Below are positions 7,964 to 16,096 of a stretch of DNA of 64,000 nucleotides, in pieces. The notes under the pieces are model-generated. The model worked only from the letters and a program-made list of their open reading frames with translations. It ran no database searches and was not told where the DNA came from. Origin of the DNA: Mycolicibacterium sphagni (lineage in GTDB: Bacteria > Actinomycetota > Actinomycetes > Mycobacteriales > Mycobacteriaceae); the NCBI RefSeq assembly GCF_002250655.1, contig NZ_NOZR01000016.1:1-64000 (forward strand), in the 5' to 3' direction. Every line of letters starts with the position of its first letter. Positions within the stretch are counted from its first letter, which is position 1. A program made the translations under genes and the position numbers.

Positions 7964-9847
7964 GTGGCAACCGAATCACCCAGCTGCACACCTAAACCGA
8001 GGCCCTCCGTCCGCGAGACCTCGAGCCAGGGCCGACGTGCCGCTGAGATCGCAGCGGCGGCCGCTGGGGCAACGCCGGAGTGCCACCTCGCACCACATGT
8101 GCTGCGCGAGTATGCGTTGCTGGCCGACGGCGAGCGCGGCGCCCTCATCGGACCAGGCGGCGACGTGGCGTGGTTATGCGCACCGCGCTGGGACGACGAC
8201 GCGGTCTTCTGCTCGCTGATCGGCGGACGGGGCAACTACGCCATCACACCCGCCGGGCGGTTCACCTGGGGTGGCTACTACGAGCACGGGTTGATCTGGC
8301 GGTCCCGCTGGGTGACCACCTCGGGGATCGTGGAATGCCGCGAAGCACTGGCCTTCCCCGGTGATCGGCACCGCCTCGTGCTCCTGCGGCAGGTATTGGC
8401 AATACGGGGCCCCGCCCGCGTCAGCGTCCAGCTGGAACCGGCCGCGGCGTTCGGCCGCCACGGCATGAAACACCTTCACCGCGACCAGGCGGGTCACTGG
8501 CACGCCGAGGTCGGCGGTATGCGGATGCGGTTTCGCGGGGCTGCCGAGGCGATCCCGCAACGATCGGCGGACGGCATCCCGTCGCTGCGCACCACCCTCG
8601 AGCTCCCCGAAGGGGCCCACCACGACCTTGTGTTTGAGCTATCGGACGGCGCTTTGCACGACACCCCGACACCACCTCAACAGATGTGGGACGCCACCGA
8701 AACCGCCTGGGCCAACACAATTCCCACTCTCGGCGCCAGCATCGCCCCACACGATGCCCGACACTCCTATGCCGTCCTGCGAGGATTAACCAGCGCTGGC
8801 GGCGGAATGGTCGCCGCGGCCACCATGAGCCTGCCCGAGCGCGCCGATCGCGGGCGCAATTACGACTACCGCTATGTCTGGATACGCGACCAGTGCTACG
8901 CCGGGCAGGCAGTCGCGGCAGACGGACCGCACCCCCTGCTCGATACGGCGGTGCGGTTCGTCTCCGACCGCCTGCTGGCCGACGGACCGCACCTCAAGCC
9001 CGCCTACACCACCACGGGCGCGGCCGTACCCGACGAGCGTTCCCTGCACCTGCCGGGCTACCCCGGCGGCACCGACATCGTCGGTAATCACGCCAATTCT
9101 CAATTCCAGCTCGACATCTTCGGCGAGGCACTGCTGCTGTTTTCGGCCGCCGCGGGCCACGACCGCCTCGACACCGAGGCCTACCGCGCGATCGTGGCCG
9201 CCGTCGCTGCAATCCGCCGGTGCTGGCGTCAGCCCGACGCCGGCATCTGGGAATTGGACAACCGCCGCTGGGCCCACTCCCGGCTGACCTGCGTCGCCGG
9301 TCTGCGCGCAATCGCCGCGCACGCGTCCCGCCGCGATGCCGCCGACTGGAGCGCGCTGGCCGACGTCATCGCCGCCGACACCGCCGACTGCGTACATCCC
9401 GGCGGACGATGGCAACGCGCACCTACCGACGTGCGGGTCGACGCGGCCCTGCTACTGCCGGCAGTTCGTGGTGCCGTGTCGCCTAATGATCCCCGCAGCA
9501 TCGCCACCGTGGAAGCAGTGCGCGACGAGCTCGCACGTGACCACTACGTTTACCGGTTCCGCCAGAACGACCGGCCGCTGCATGAGGCCGAAGGCGCCTT
9601 CACGCTCTGCGGCTTCTTGATGGCGCTCGCCACCCATCAACAGGGCGACCAGACGGCGGCTGTCCGCTACTTCGAACGCAACCGGTCCGCCTGTGGGCCG
9701 CCGGGCTTGTTCTGTGAGGAGTACGACATCGTCGAACGTCAGCTCCGCGGCAACCTGCCGCAGGCGTTCGTGCACGCGCTGATGCTGGAGTGTTCGCTTC
9801 GGCTGGCCTGCCCCCCGCCCCACACCGACCGATCCCGGGAAAGCTGA
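7964..9847 (+). CDS. Glycoside hydrolase family 15 (glucoamylase/trehalase-like)
   Basis: This 627-residue GH15 enzyme has an N-terminal beta-rich domain typical of bacterial glucoamylase/trehalase-like proteins (LREYALLADGERGALIGPGGDVAWLC...) and a C-terminal (alpha/alpha)6-barrel. The hallmark YDYRYVWIRDQCY lies at about residues 302-314, GIWE with the probable catalytic acid Glu at about 427, and CEEYD near 585, probably with the catalytic base. There is no signal peptide, so it should act on cytoplasmic alpha-glucans or trehalose. The substrate cannot be decided by eye. The GTG at 7964 was chosen because GAAAGG lies 8 bases upstream and it follows the DUF4383-like stop. A longer open frame upstream overlaps that gene. 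A decayed partial duplicate lies at 35303-35725. Confidence 0.87.
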   Translation: MATESPSCTPKPRPSVRETSSQGRRAAEIAAAAAGATPECHLAPHVLREYALLADGERGALIGPGGDVAWLCAPRWDDDAVFCSLIGGRGNYAITPAGRFTWGGYYEHGLIWRSRWVTTSGIVECREALAFPGDRHRLVLLRQVLAIRGPARVSVQLEPAAAFGRHGMKHLHRDQAGHWHAEVGGMRMRFRGAAEAIPQRSADGIPSLRTTLELPEGAHHDLVFELSDGALHDTPTPPQQMWDATETAWANTIPTLGASIAPHDARHSYAVLRGLTSAGGGMVAAATMSLPERADRGRNYDYRYVWIRDQCYAGQAVAADGPHPLLDTAVRFVSDRLLADGPHLKPAYTTTGAAVPDERSLHLPGYPGGTDIVGNHANSQFQLDIFGEALLLFSAAAGHDRLDTEAYRAIVAAVAAIRRCWRQPDAGIWELDNRRWAHSRLTCVAGLRAIAAHASRRDAADWSALADVIAADTADCVHPGGRWQRAPTDVRVDAALLLPAVRGAVSPNDPRSIATVEAVRDELARDHYVYRFRQNDRPLHEAEGAFTLCGFLMALATHQQGDQTAAVRYFERNRSACGPPGLFCEEYDIVERQLRGNLPQAFVHALMLECSLRLACPPPHTDRSRES

Positions 9848-9907
9848 CGGCCCGACTGCGCCCAAGGGCAACCACAGATGAAGTTCGCACGAGAGAGGAA
9901 ACTCTTG

Positions 9908-10390
9908 ATGAAAATCGTCAAGAAGCCGCAGCCACCGACGGCGTTGAGCCGCTTCGCGTACCGGCTGCCGATTTATATCTATCGACTCGGCCTCGGCAGG
10001 CTGTTCGGCACGCGGATCATGCTGCTCAATCACACTGGCCGAGTCTCCGGCAAGCGGCGCCAAGCCGTCTTGGAGGTCGTCGAGCATGATCGGGCCGACG
10101 GCAGCTACGTCGTCGCGTCGGGGTGGGGAGCTGCCGCCGCCTGGTATCGCAATGTGCTACAGACTCCGGAGGTCAGCATCCAGGTCGGGCGGAAAACAAT
10201 GCCCATGGTCGCCCTACCGCTCACCGAGGAAGAGGGCGCCGAAGTCTTCGCCCGCTACTCCGCACGACACCGCGTCGCGGCCAAGCTGCTCCTGCCCCGT
10301 GTACTGGGTTTCTCGGTTGACGGTTCGGAGGCCGACTTCGGAGAGGTCGGACGTCGAATGCCCTTCATTCGGTTCGCTGCCCGAACGTAG
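9908..10390 (+). CDS. Deazaflavin (F420)-dependent nitroreductase family protein (Ddn-like)
   Basis: This 160-residue protein fits the nitroreductase/deazaflavin-dependent oxidoreductase family (split-barrel FDOR-A type). It has an N-terminal amphipathic segment, the motif LNHTGRVSGKRRQAVLEVVEHD, then YVVASGWGAAAAWYRNVLQTPEVSIQVGRK, a layout shared with Ddn, where Trp-Tyr and the following strands bind F420. Members reduce quinones, nitro compounds or fatty acids with F420H2. The start at 9908 was preferred because GAGAGGAAA lies 8-9 bases upstream. An in-frame ATG at 9878 would add ten residues. It lies 60 bp after the glucoamylase on the same strand and may be the last gene of that operon. 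A weak hairpin (GAGTCTT..AAGACTC) follows at about 10402-10422. Confidence 0.85.
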   Translation: MKIVKKPQPPTALSRFAYRLPIYIYRLGLGRLFGTRIMLLNHTGRVSGKRRQAVLEVVEHDRADGSYVVASGWGAAAAWYRNVLQTPEVSIQVGRKTMPMVALPLTEEEGAEVFARYSARHRVAAKLLLPRVLGFSVDGSEADFGEVGRRMPFIRFAART

Positions 10391-10464
10391 TTGTGAGCCT
10401 TGAGTCTTGACGAAAAGACTCGAGAGCCCGGGGTTGCCGTCGGTCGCGCGGCCACGGCACCGAC

Positions 10465-10953
10465 TCAGGCCACCAGCTTCTGGATCTCCGTCCGGTAGCG
10501 GGCTCGTTCGGTTTCCGGCAGCGGCGGAGCGAAGGACACGACAACGGTCTCCACCTGATAGAAGCCTCGGTCTGCCGCGTACTGCTGGGCTTGTGCGGTA
10601 GTGGCAAATGATTCGACCCGCAGCGTGTCGGTGACGATGGACTGCTGGCACCCGTCCGCAGAACAGTCCTGCACCGTCGTGTCGAGAGGATTCGGGACCG
10701 CGAAACCGGCGGTCTTCAACGCGCTGACAAGACCGCGCGCCGACAACGCGTGCATTTCTCCTGCCCGTCCGTCACCGTCGTGCGGGGACGCGGCCGGGTC
10801 GCCGCCCATCGACGCCGCCGTCGATGCGCCCGACGACGCACTCGAGCAGCCCGCGAACAGAAGAGCACCCGCCGCCAGGCACACCGAGGCGACCCCCGCG
10901 AGGTGCCGGCGACAATCGGCTGTCCTGGCGCCGTACCTGTTCGAACACACCAC
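10465..10953 (-). CDS. Small secreted lipoprotein, unknown function
   Basis: This 162-residue protein begins with a basic N-region (RYGARTADCRRH), then a hydrophobic stretch and a lipobox LFAGC at about residues 32-36, so Cys36 should be lipidated and the protein anchored outside the cytoplasmic membrane. The mature part is about 125 residues with two internal Cys (QDCSADGCQQ) that could form a disulfide, and a C-terminal alpha/beta-looking region ending TERARYRTEIQKLVA. I do not recognise the family. The GTG start was chosen because GGGACGAGG lies just upstream and no in-frame ATG precedes the signal sequence. It is convergent with the F420-type gene and divergent from the SDR at 11287. Confidence 0.72.
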   Translation of the reverse strand: MVCSNRYGARTADCRRHLAGVASVCLAAGALLFAGCSSASSGASTAASMGGDPAASPHDGDGRAGEMHALSARGLVSALKTAGFAVPNPLDTTVQDCSADGCQQSIVTDTLRVESFATTAQAQQYAADRGFYQVETVVVSFAPPLPETERARYRTEIQKLVA

Positions 10954-11286
10954 CTCGTCCCGTCTCCATCCTTCGACTGCGTTCCGCTGCCAAACTCAAG
11001 CTGTCACTGACCCGCTTCCCGACCCCTCCAAGACTACATCCGCACGGCAGTATTCTCATATAGCACAGACTGCAGCATGCATATCGTGCGAAATGCATGA
11101 TCGAGGGTAGGGTTGTCGATATGCCCCAGGACAGACCGGCCCGGCAGGGCCACAGTGGGGATGGATGGTGTTACCTTCGCCGCCACCCCACCGATGGTAG
11201 GGGCGAGCACCGATCACCCTCCCCCACAACCACACCCCGCTGTCTAGTCACGCGGCCGGTCGCGGGGCACACAGCAGAAGGAGCAG
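10954..11286. promoter_or_regulatory. Divergent promoter region between lipoprotein and SDR
   Basis: This stretch holds no gene that I would support. AT-richer sequence around 11050-11100 includes GCATGCATAT and AATGCATG, imperfect repeats of an ATGCAT motif. The SDR has AAGGAG at 11278-11283. Both divergent genes are probably controlled here, but I cannot name a sigma-factor motif. Confidence 0.35.
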
Positions 11287-12303
11287 ATGATGACATCAGC
11301 GCACACCGTCGTGATCACGGGAGCCAGCGCCGGGATCGGCCGGGCTAGCGCCCGGATGTTCGGGGCGCGCGGCGACCGCGTCGCATTGCTGGCCCGCGGT
11401 CCGAGCGGACTGGACGGCGCGGTCAAGGACGTCGAGAACGCCGGCGGTCAGGCGCTAGCCATTCCCACCGACGTCGCCGACTACGCCGAGGTCGACGCCG
11501 CGGCTACCGTCGTCGAGCGCACGTTCGGTCCGATCGACATCTGGGTCAACGTCGCGTTCACGTCGGTGTTCGCGCCGTTTCATCAGATCACCGCCGAGGA
11601 GTACCGCCGCGTGACCGAGGTCAGCTACCTCGGCTACGTGCACGGCACCATGGTCGCGCTGTCGCGCATGCGCCCCCGGAACACCGGCACGATCGTGCAA
11701 GTGGGTTCCGCCCTGGGTGATCGCGCGATTCCGTTGCAGTCGGCTTACTGCGGCGCCAAGCACGCCATTAATGGTTTCACCGAGTCGGTGCGCACCGAAC
11801 TGATGCACGAGGACAGCAATGTCCACATCACCGTGACGCAGATGCCGGCGGTCAACACACCGCAGTTCTCCTGGGTGCTCTCGCGACTACCGCGCCACCC
11901 GCAGCCTGTGCCACCGATCTACCAGCCCGAGATCGCCGCGCGGGCCGTGCTGTTCGCCGCAGATCACCCGCGGCGCAAGCAATTCTGGGTCGGCGCTAGC
12001 ACAGCCGCGACCGTCCTCGGCCAGCGTGTCGCGCCGGCGCTGCTCGACCGCTACCTGGCCAAGACCGGTTACGCCTCGCAACAGACCGGCGAGTGGGTCA
12101 GCCCCGACCGCCCCAACAATCTGTGGGAACCCCGCGATGACGACCAGGGCGGGGACCACGGCGCGCACGGTGTCTTCGACGACCGTTCGCTGAGCGTCTC
12201 CCCGCAGCTGTGGTTTTCCCAGCACGCCCGCCAGACCGTGCTCACCGGAGCGGCCGGAGCCGTCGCCATCGCCGCGGCTCTTATTCGACGAGGCCGCCGA
12301 TGA
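11287..12303 (+). CDS. SDR-family oxidoreductase with C-terminal membrane tail
   Basis: This is a 338-residue classical SDR with the NAD(P) motif TGASAGIG (about residues 11-18), a modified NAG (NVAFTS, about 87-92) and the catalytic Tyr/Lys in SAYCGAKHA (about 158-166). After the SDR fold it has about 100 extra residues: GEWVSPDRPNNLWEP, a Gly/Asp/His linker, and a tail with PQLWFSQHAR followed by a hydrophobic helix and an Arg-rich end. This suggests a C-terminal membrane anchor. AAGGAG precedes the ATG. Its stop overlaps the next start (ATGA), so it is translationally coupled to the small membrane protein, and a FAD monooxygenase follows. The same tail occurs on the unrelated membrane protein at 27808-28617. 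The substrate is unknown. Confidence 0.87.
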   Translation: MMTSAHTVVITGASAGIGRASARMFGARGDRVALLARGPSGLDGAVKDVENAGGQALAIPTDVADYAEVDAAATVVERTFGPIDIWVNVAFTSVFAPFHQITAEEYRRVTEVSYLGYVHGTMVALSRMRPRNTGTIVQVGSALGDRAIPLQSAYCGAKHAINGFTESVRTELMHEDSNVHITVTQMPAVNTPQFSWVLSRLPRHPQPVPPIYQPEIAARAVLFAADHPRRKQFWVGASTAATVLGQRVAPALLDRYLAKTGYASQQTGEWVSPDRPNNLWEPRDDDQGGDHGAHGVFDDRSLSVSPQLWFSQHARQTVLTGAAGAVAIAAALIRRGRR

Positions 12304-12794
12304 GCCCGCGCCTGCGGTCGGTCGAGATTGTCCGTGGTCTCTGGGGCGCAGCGCTGTTGGCTGCCCCCGCAACGGTGCTGACGCGGGTGCACGGCGTCGA
12401 GGTCGACAGTAGAGCGGTCGTCGTCGCGCGCATCCTGGGCGCACGGCATCTCGCCCAGGCGACGTTGTCGGGACTGAGGCCCAGCCCGGAAGTCCTTGCC
12501 GCCGGAACCTGGGTCGACGGAGTTCATGCCGTCACGGCGTTCGGGTTGGCCGCCGTCGACTCTCGTCGTGCCCGGGCCGGCATCACCGACGGAGTCGTCG
12601 CGGCGCTGTGGGCGCTGTTCGGCCTGCGTGACCTCACCACCGGGACCACTCCGCCGCCGGCCCACGAACGTCGCCGCGACGCGCTCGCCACAACCCTGCT
12701 TCCCGTGCTCCCCGGCGGGCGGTGGCTAGAAGCCAGAGCCCACGACGCACGCGCCACGCGCCTTCCGGCAAGTCCGCCGCCTGGGGCCCGGTAA
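12300..12794 (+). CDS. Small membrane protein, unknown function, coupled to the SDR
   Basis: This 164-residue protein has three or four weakly hydrophobic helices (VEIVRGLWGAALLAAPATVL, AVVVARILGARHLAQATL, AVTAFGLAAV, ITDGVVAALWALFGL) and a basic, low-complexity C-terminus. The ATG at 12300 overlaps the TGA of the SDR gene (ATGA), the usual sign of translational coupling, and the FAD monooxygenase starts 16 bp downstream. I do not recognise a named family. The pattern R-A-L-G-x-R-H-L-x-Q resembles small DUF4267-type membrane proteins, but I would not insist on that. Context suggests that it serves the same membrane-associated redox cluster. Confidence 0.7.
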   Translation: MSPRLRSVEIVRGLWGAALLAAPATVLTRVHGVEVDSRAVVVARILGARHLAQATLSGLRPSPEVLAAGTWVDGVHAVTAFGLAAVDSRRARAGITDGVVAALWALFGLRDLTTGTTPPPAHERRRDALATTLLPVLPGGRWLEARAHDARATRLPASPPPGAR

Positions 12795-12810
12795 GGGGGA
12801 TTTCGGCGGG

Positions 12811-13989
12811 ATGAAGATCGCGATCAGCGGTGCCGGGGTGGCCGGCGTGGCCCTCGCGCATTGGCTGCATCGGACCGGTCACACGCCCACCCTGATCGAA
12901 CGGGCACCGCAGTTCCGGACCGGCGGATACGTGATCGATTTCTGGGGACTCGGCTACCGCGTCGCAGAGCGGATGGGCATCGAGACGGCCATCCGCGATG
13001 CCGGCTACCCGATGCGGGAGTTGCGCTTGGTCGACCACGAGGGTCGCATCGGGGCCAGCGTCGACGTTGACGCCATCCGGCGCGCCACGGACGGAAAGTA
13101 CACCAGCCTCACGCGCGGTGACCTGGCTGCGGCCATCTACGGGACCATCAAGGACGACGTCGAGACGATTTTCGGAACCAGCATCACCGCCATCGAGGAA
13201 CACCCCCACGGCGTGCAGGTGGAATTCGACACGACGCCGGAACGTGAGTTTGATCTCGTGATCGGCGCCGACGGATTGCACTCCGCCGTGCGCGATTTGA
13301 CGTTCGGGCCCGAGTCGCGCTTCGAGCACTACCTCGGTTGCGTGGTCGCGGCGTTCGTCGTCGACGGCTATGCGCCGCGCGATGAATTGATCTATGTGAC
13401 CCACAATCTGCCCGGCCGTCAGGTGGGTCGATTCTCTCTGCGCGGCAACCGCACCTTGTTCTTATTCGTGTTCCGATCCGAGCGGATATCCGACGTCGGC
13501 GACGTCACCGCCGCCAAGGCGCGGTTGCGACGCGAGTTCGCCGACGCGGGCTGGGAATGCCCGCAGATACTCGCAGCGCTCGACGATGTCGATGATCTGT
13601 ATTTCGATGTGGTCAGCCAGATAAAAATGGATCGCTGGTCACGCGGACGCATATTGCTGACCGGGGATGCGGCTGCCTGTGTGTCACTGCTCGCCGGCGA
13701 GGGCACCGGTCTGGCGATCACCGAGTCCTACGTCCTGGCAGGCGAACTCGCCCGCGCGAACAACGACTATCGCGGAGCCTTCGATGCCTACGAGGCGCGC
13801 ATACGGGACCTCATCGAGGACAAACAGGTCGGTGCGCGCAAGTTCATCTCATTCTTCACACCACGGACCCGACTCGGCATTAGGACTCGCAATGCGGCAA
13901 TGCGGGCACTGAAGATCCGCCCGGTGGCGGATCTTTTGCTCGCACACACCCTCGTCGACCACTTCGAATTGCCTTACTACACAATATGA
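12811..13989 (+). CDS. FAD-dependent monooxygenase (group A, TetX/PHBH-like)
   Basis: This 392-residue flavoprotein hydroxylase has the FAD dinucleotide motif GAGVAGVALAHWLHRTG (about 7-23), the internal DG motif GADGLHSAVR (about 152-161) and the second FAD motif RILLTGDAAAC (about 278-290). The segment GYVIDFWGLGYRVAERMGI is typical of the branch that includes TetX-like and many actinobacterial FAD-dependent oxidoreductases. No membrane segment is present, so it is a soluble NAD(P)H-using hydroxylase. The substrate is unknown and antibiotic inactivation should not be assumed. It is the third gene of the SDR cluster. GGCGGG lies just before the ATG. Confidence 0.87.
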   Translation: MKIAISGAGVAGVALAHWLHRTGHTPTLIERAPQFRTGGYVIDFWGLGYRVAERMGIETAIRDAGYPMRELRLVDHEGRIGASVDVDAIRRATDGKYTSLTRGDLAAAIYGTIKDDVETIFGTSITAIEEHPHGVQVEFDTTPEREFDLVIGADGLHSAVRDLTFGPESRFEHYLGCVVAAFVVDGYAPRDELIYVTHNLPGRQVGRFSLRGNRTLFLFVFRSERISDVGDVTAAKARLRREFADAGWECPQILAALDDVDDLYFDVVSQIKMDRWSRGRILLTGDAAACVSLLAGEGTGLAITESYVLAGELARANNDYRGAFDAYEARIRDLIEDKQVGARKFISFFTPRTRLGIRTRNAAMRALKIRPVADLLLAHTLVDHFELPYYTI

Positions 13990-14105
13990 TTGACCGCTCG
14001 GCCGAGGCTCCCGTCACACATCCGCCGGCATGGATCCCGCGTCGTGCTCGTCTTAGGTTTCAGGCGACCTCTGTTCCCGTCTGCTGGTAGCCGTCTGAGG
14101 GCCAG

Positions 14106-14723
14106 TCAGCGGGCGAGCCGCCTGGCCACCACCAGCTGTCCTGGGCCGGCCAGCTCGCCGATGACACTCGCCCGACCGGTGATCGCCATCAGCACGGCTT
14201 CCGCTGGTCCGGTCACCTCCGGTCCCGACCCGTGGCTCCAGTCCAGATCGGTCGGCATCAGGCGTACACCGCGGGCGAGGCGCCACCCGGGGAGCTCTGG
14301 ACTGCGCACGCTGTCGGCCAGGACCCATCGCAAGCGCTCAGCCGGGATCTGGCGTAGTAGCCCAAGTGGGCGGCGGATGTCCTGATGATGGATCGTGACG
14401 TCGAGCAGGGCGAGCCGGCCCCCGAAGGTGGTGGCCAGGCCCTGCGGCCGCAGCTGAGACCGTAGCTGGTCGAGGAGCTGTTCGGGAGTGAGCGATGCGA
14501 GTTCGTCAACCCTCACCTGGTTGATGTGTACGAGCCGACCACGGATGGCTCGGCGAAACATGCCCAGCAGACTGACGCTGTCGAAGCTCATCACATGAGC
14601 GACCACGTCCCGGACGCGCCAGTCGGCGCAGAGCGACGGCGCCTCCCACTGCCCTGGCGTGAGAGTCGCCAGAAAATCGGCCAGGTCTGATCGCTCGGCG
14701 GTGGCCATCTCGAGACAGTTCAC
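14106..14723 (-). CDS. Mycothiol-dependent maleylpyruvate isomerase-family protein (TIGR03083/DinB-like)
   Basis: This 205-residue protein has the pattern of the actinobacterial TIGR03083 family: LTPGQWEAPSLCADWRVRDVVAHVM near the N-terminus, where the His is one metal ligand, and a second ligand segment DVTIHHQDIRRPLG about 100 residues later. Such proteins are four-helix DinB-fold metalloenzymes that use mycothiol for transfer or isomerisation. The particular reaction is unknown. The GTG at 14723 was chosen because a strong GAGGAGGTGAC site precedes it by about seven bases. An in-frame ATG five codons later is possible. It is transcribed towards the FAD monooxygenase (convergent), with 116 bp between stops. 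Confidence 0.83.
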   Translation of the reverse strand: MNCLEMATAERSDLADFLATLTPGQWEAPSLCADWRVRDVVAHVMSFDSVSLLGMFRRAIRGRLVHINQVRVDELASLTPEQLLDQLRSQLRPQGLATTFGGRLALLDVTIHHQDIRRPLGLLRQIPAERLRWVLADSVRSPELPGWRLARGVRLMPTDLDWSHGSGPEVTGPAEAVLMAITGRASVIGELAGPGQLVVARRLAR

Positions 14724-15311
14724 GACGTCACCTCCTCAAGCCGGTGCTCGCTGAAAGGAAGTCTGTCGCGGGCTCAAACTTCTGTCTAGACCTATGGCAG
14801 CAGATTGGTCCGAGGATGCAGCACTCTGTTGGGCCCCAGATGGACACGCGCGGTTCAGAACACAAATGACGGGCTGACAAGTCGAGCGGGTGGGTCGACG
14901 AAGCCGGTGACTCGAAAGAACTGGGTGGGGACAGGGTTGTCCGTCGCGCAGACCGACAGCATCCAATTTCCGTAGGCATTCGTCAGACGAGCGAACGGCG
15001 TCCGTCGGCCCTGCACCTCGGGGAACCTCAGGTCCGATCCGCACCCCAAAGACCGCGCTGTACCAATCGATTTCGCCGCGGTGCGGAGGTGAAAACCCGG
15101 GAGGACAAGTCCGAGAGGCGTACGGGCATCGCTCCAATGTGCAGGTGATCGAGAGTGCATGCGGTGCTTTCGCTTCGGCACTGCGCCTCGGTGGTGGTCA
15201 GGAATTTCCGTGCGGTCGAACTACTCTCGAGGCCGACCGACCTTGATCGCTCTGATGGTGGTCACCCAGATTCAAAGAGCTGCCGACCTTTGATTTACCC
15301 GCAGCTGTCGG
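14724..15311. other. Intergenic stretch; only a doubtful minus-strand open frame
   Basis: A minus-strand open frame of about 108 codons (14855-15181) has fairly protein-like composition in its second half (TPFARLTNAYGNWMLSV), but it has no ribosome-binding site that I trust and no family I recognise. It may be a remnant. The right part contains the start-proximal signals of the 14723 gene (GAGGAGG). I see no RNA gene or repeat. Confidence 0.3.
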
Positions 15312-15854
15312 TTAAGCAGATCCGCGTGCATCCTCAGCGCGGGTTGGAACCGGACCCATGCGGTCCTGCCGCGCGCGGTCGGACAGCTCCCGATGGGCGT
15401 CAGTGAACGCCCGGGTGCCCTGGACCAGCGCCGCTCGGTCGACATCACTCATGAGCGCAGCAACCTCACCGAAGGCCTGCACCCGCAAGGTCTCGAGGTC
15501 GTCGAGTACGGCGCGACCGGCATCGGTGAGTTCCAGCAAGGTCGCGCGCCGATTGGCCGGCGACACGCTGCGGGTGATGTAGCCGGCGTCAGCGAGGCGG
15601 TCGCTGAGTCGGCTCGCCGTCGACGACAGCAGCTCAAGGTCGTCGCCGAGTTCGGTCACCATGCTGGGACCTAGGCGCTCCAGGGATTGCAATGCGCGCA
15701 ATGGCGCCAGTCCGATCCGCTTTTCCATGCGCTCGAGCACTGAAACGTTCAACGCAAGCAGCCCTCGCGTGGCCTGCTCGAGTTGAATCAGGAAGTCATC
15801 GGCGACGGCGCTGGAAGCGGCGAGCCCACCCCTGCGCTTCTTCGATACAGCCAT
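15312..15854 (-). CDS. MarR-family transcriptional regulator, copy 1
   Basis: This 180-residue winged helix-turn-helix regulator has the recognition region PSMVTELGDDLELLSSTASRLSDRLADAGYITRSVSPANRRATLLELTDAG, where the last part is the beta-wing, flanked by dimerisation helices. The N-terminal MAVSKKRRGG arm is basic. MarR proteins usually repress a divergent or downstream gene and release DNA on binding a phenolic or lipophilic ligand or on oxidation. The ATG at 15854 has AAAGGA upstream. It is divergent from the alpha/beta hydrolase at 16097, and a CGCAC-N8-GTGCG inverted repeat lies between them as a likely operator. Confidence 0.88.
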   Translation of the reverse strand: MAVSKKRRGGLAASSAVADDFLIQLEQATRGLLALNVSVLERMEKRIGLAPLRALQSLERLGPSMVTELGDDLELLSSTASRLSDRLADAGYITRSVSPANRRATLLELTDAGRAVLDDLETLRVQAFGEVAALMSDVDRAALVQGTRAFTDAHRELSDRARQDRMGPVPTRAEDARGSA

Positions 15855-15947
15855 GCGGTCCTTTCGTGTCTGGCCGGAGAATACCGTGCCGAACGCTGAT
15901 ATCCGCGCGGTCCGGATAGGCGTGTGCGTTTTGCATGCCCTGCACTC

Positions 15948-15965
15948 CGCACGTAAATTAGTGCG
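15948..15965. promoter_or_regulatory. Candidate operator of the MarR at 15854
   Basis: CGCAC (15948-15952), eight AT-rich bases (GTAAATTA) and GTGCG (15961-15965) form a perfect inverted repeat in the divergent promoter region between marR and the hydrolase. The size and the AT-rich centre suit a MarR dimer. Binding is inferred. Confidence 0.45.
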
Positions 15966-16096
15966 ATTCCCATCTGTGAAGGAGTGGCAGTGGCGTCGAC
16001 AGCTCGCCGTGCGGAACATCTCGGGCGACCGACGGCACAACAGGCCCAGCGTTTGTCGCCCGGGTATTGGGCCGCAACGCGAGAGGCCTGATCGAG

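Noticed and set aside
12811..13989. Tetracycline-resistance enzyme Tet(X)
   Set aside because: The FAD motifs are shared by many hydroxylases. The substrate-specific features cannot be read by eye, so resistance should not be claimed.
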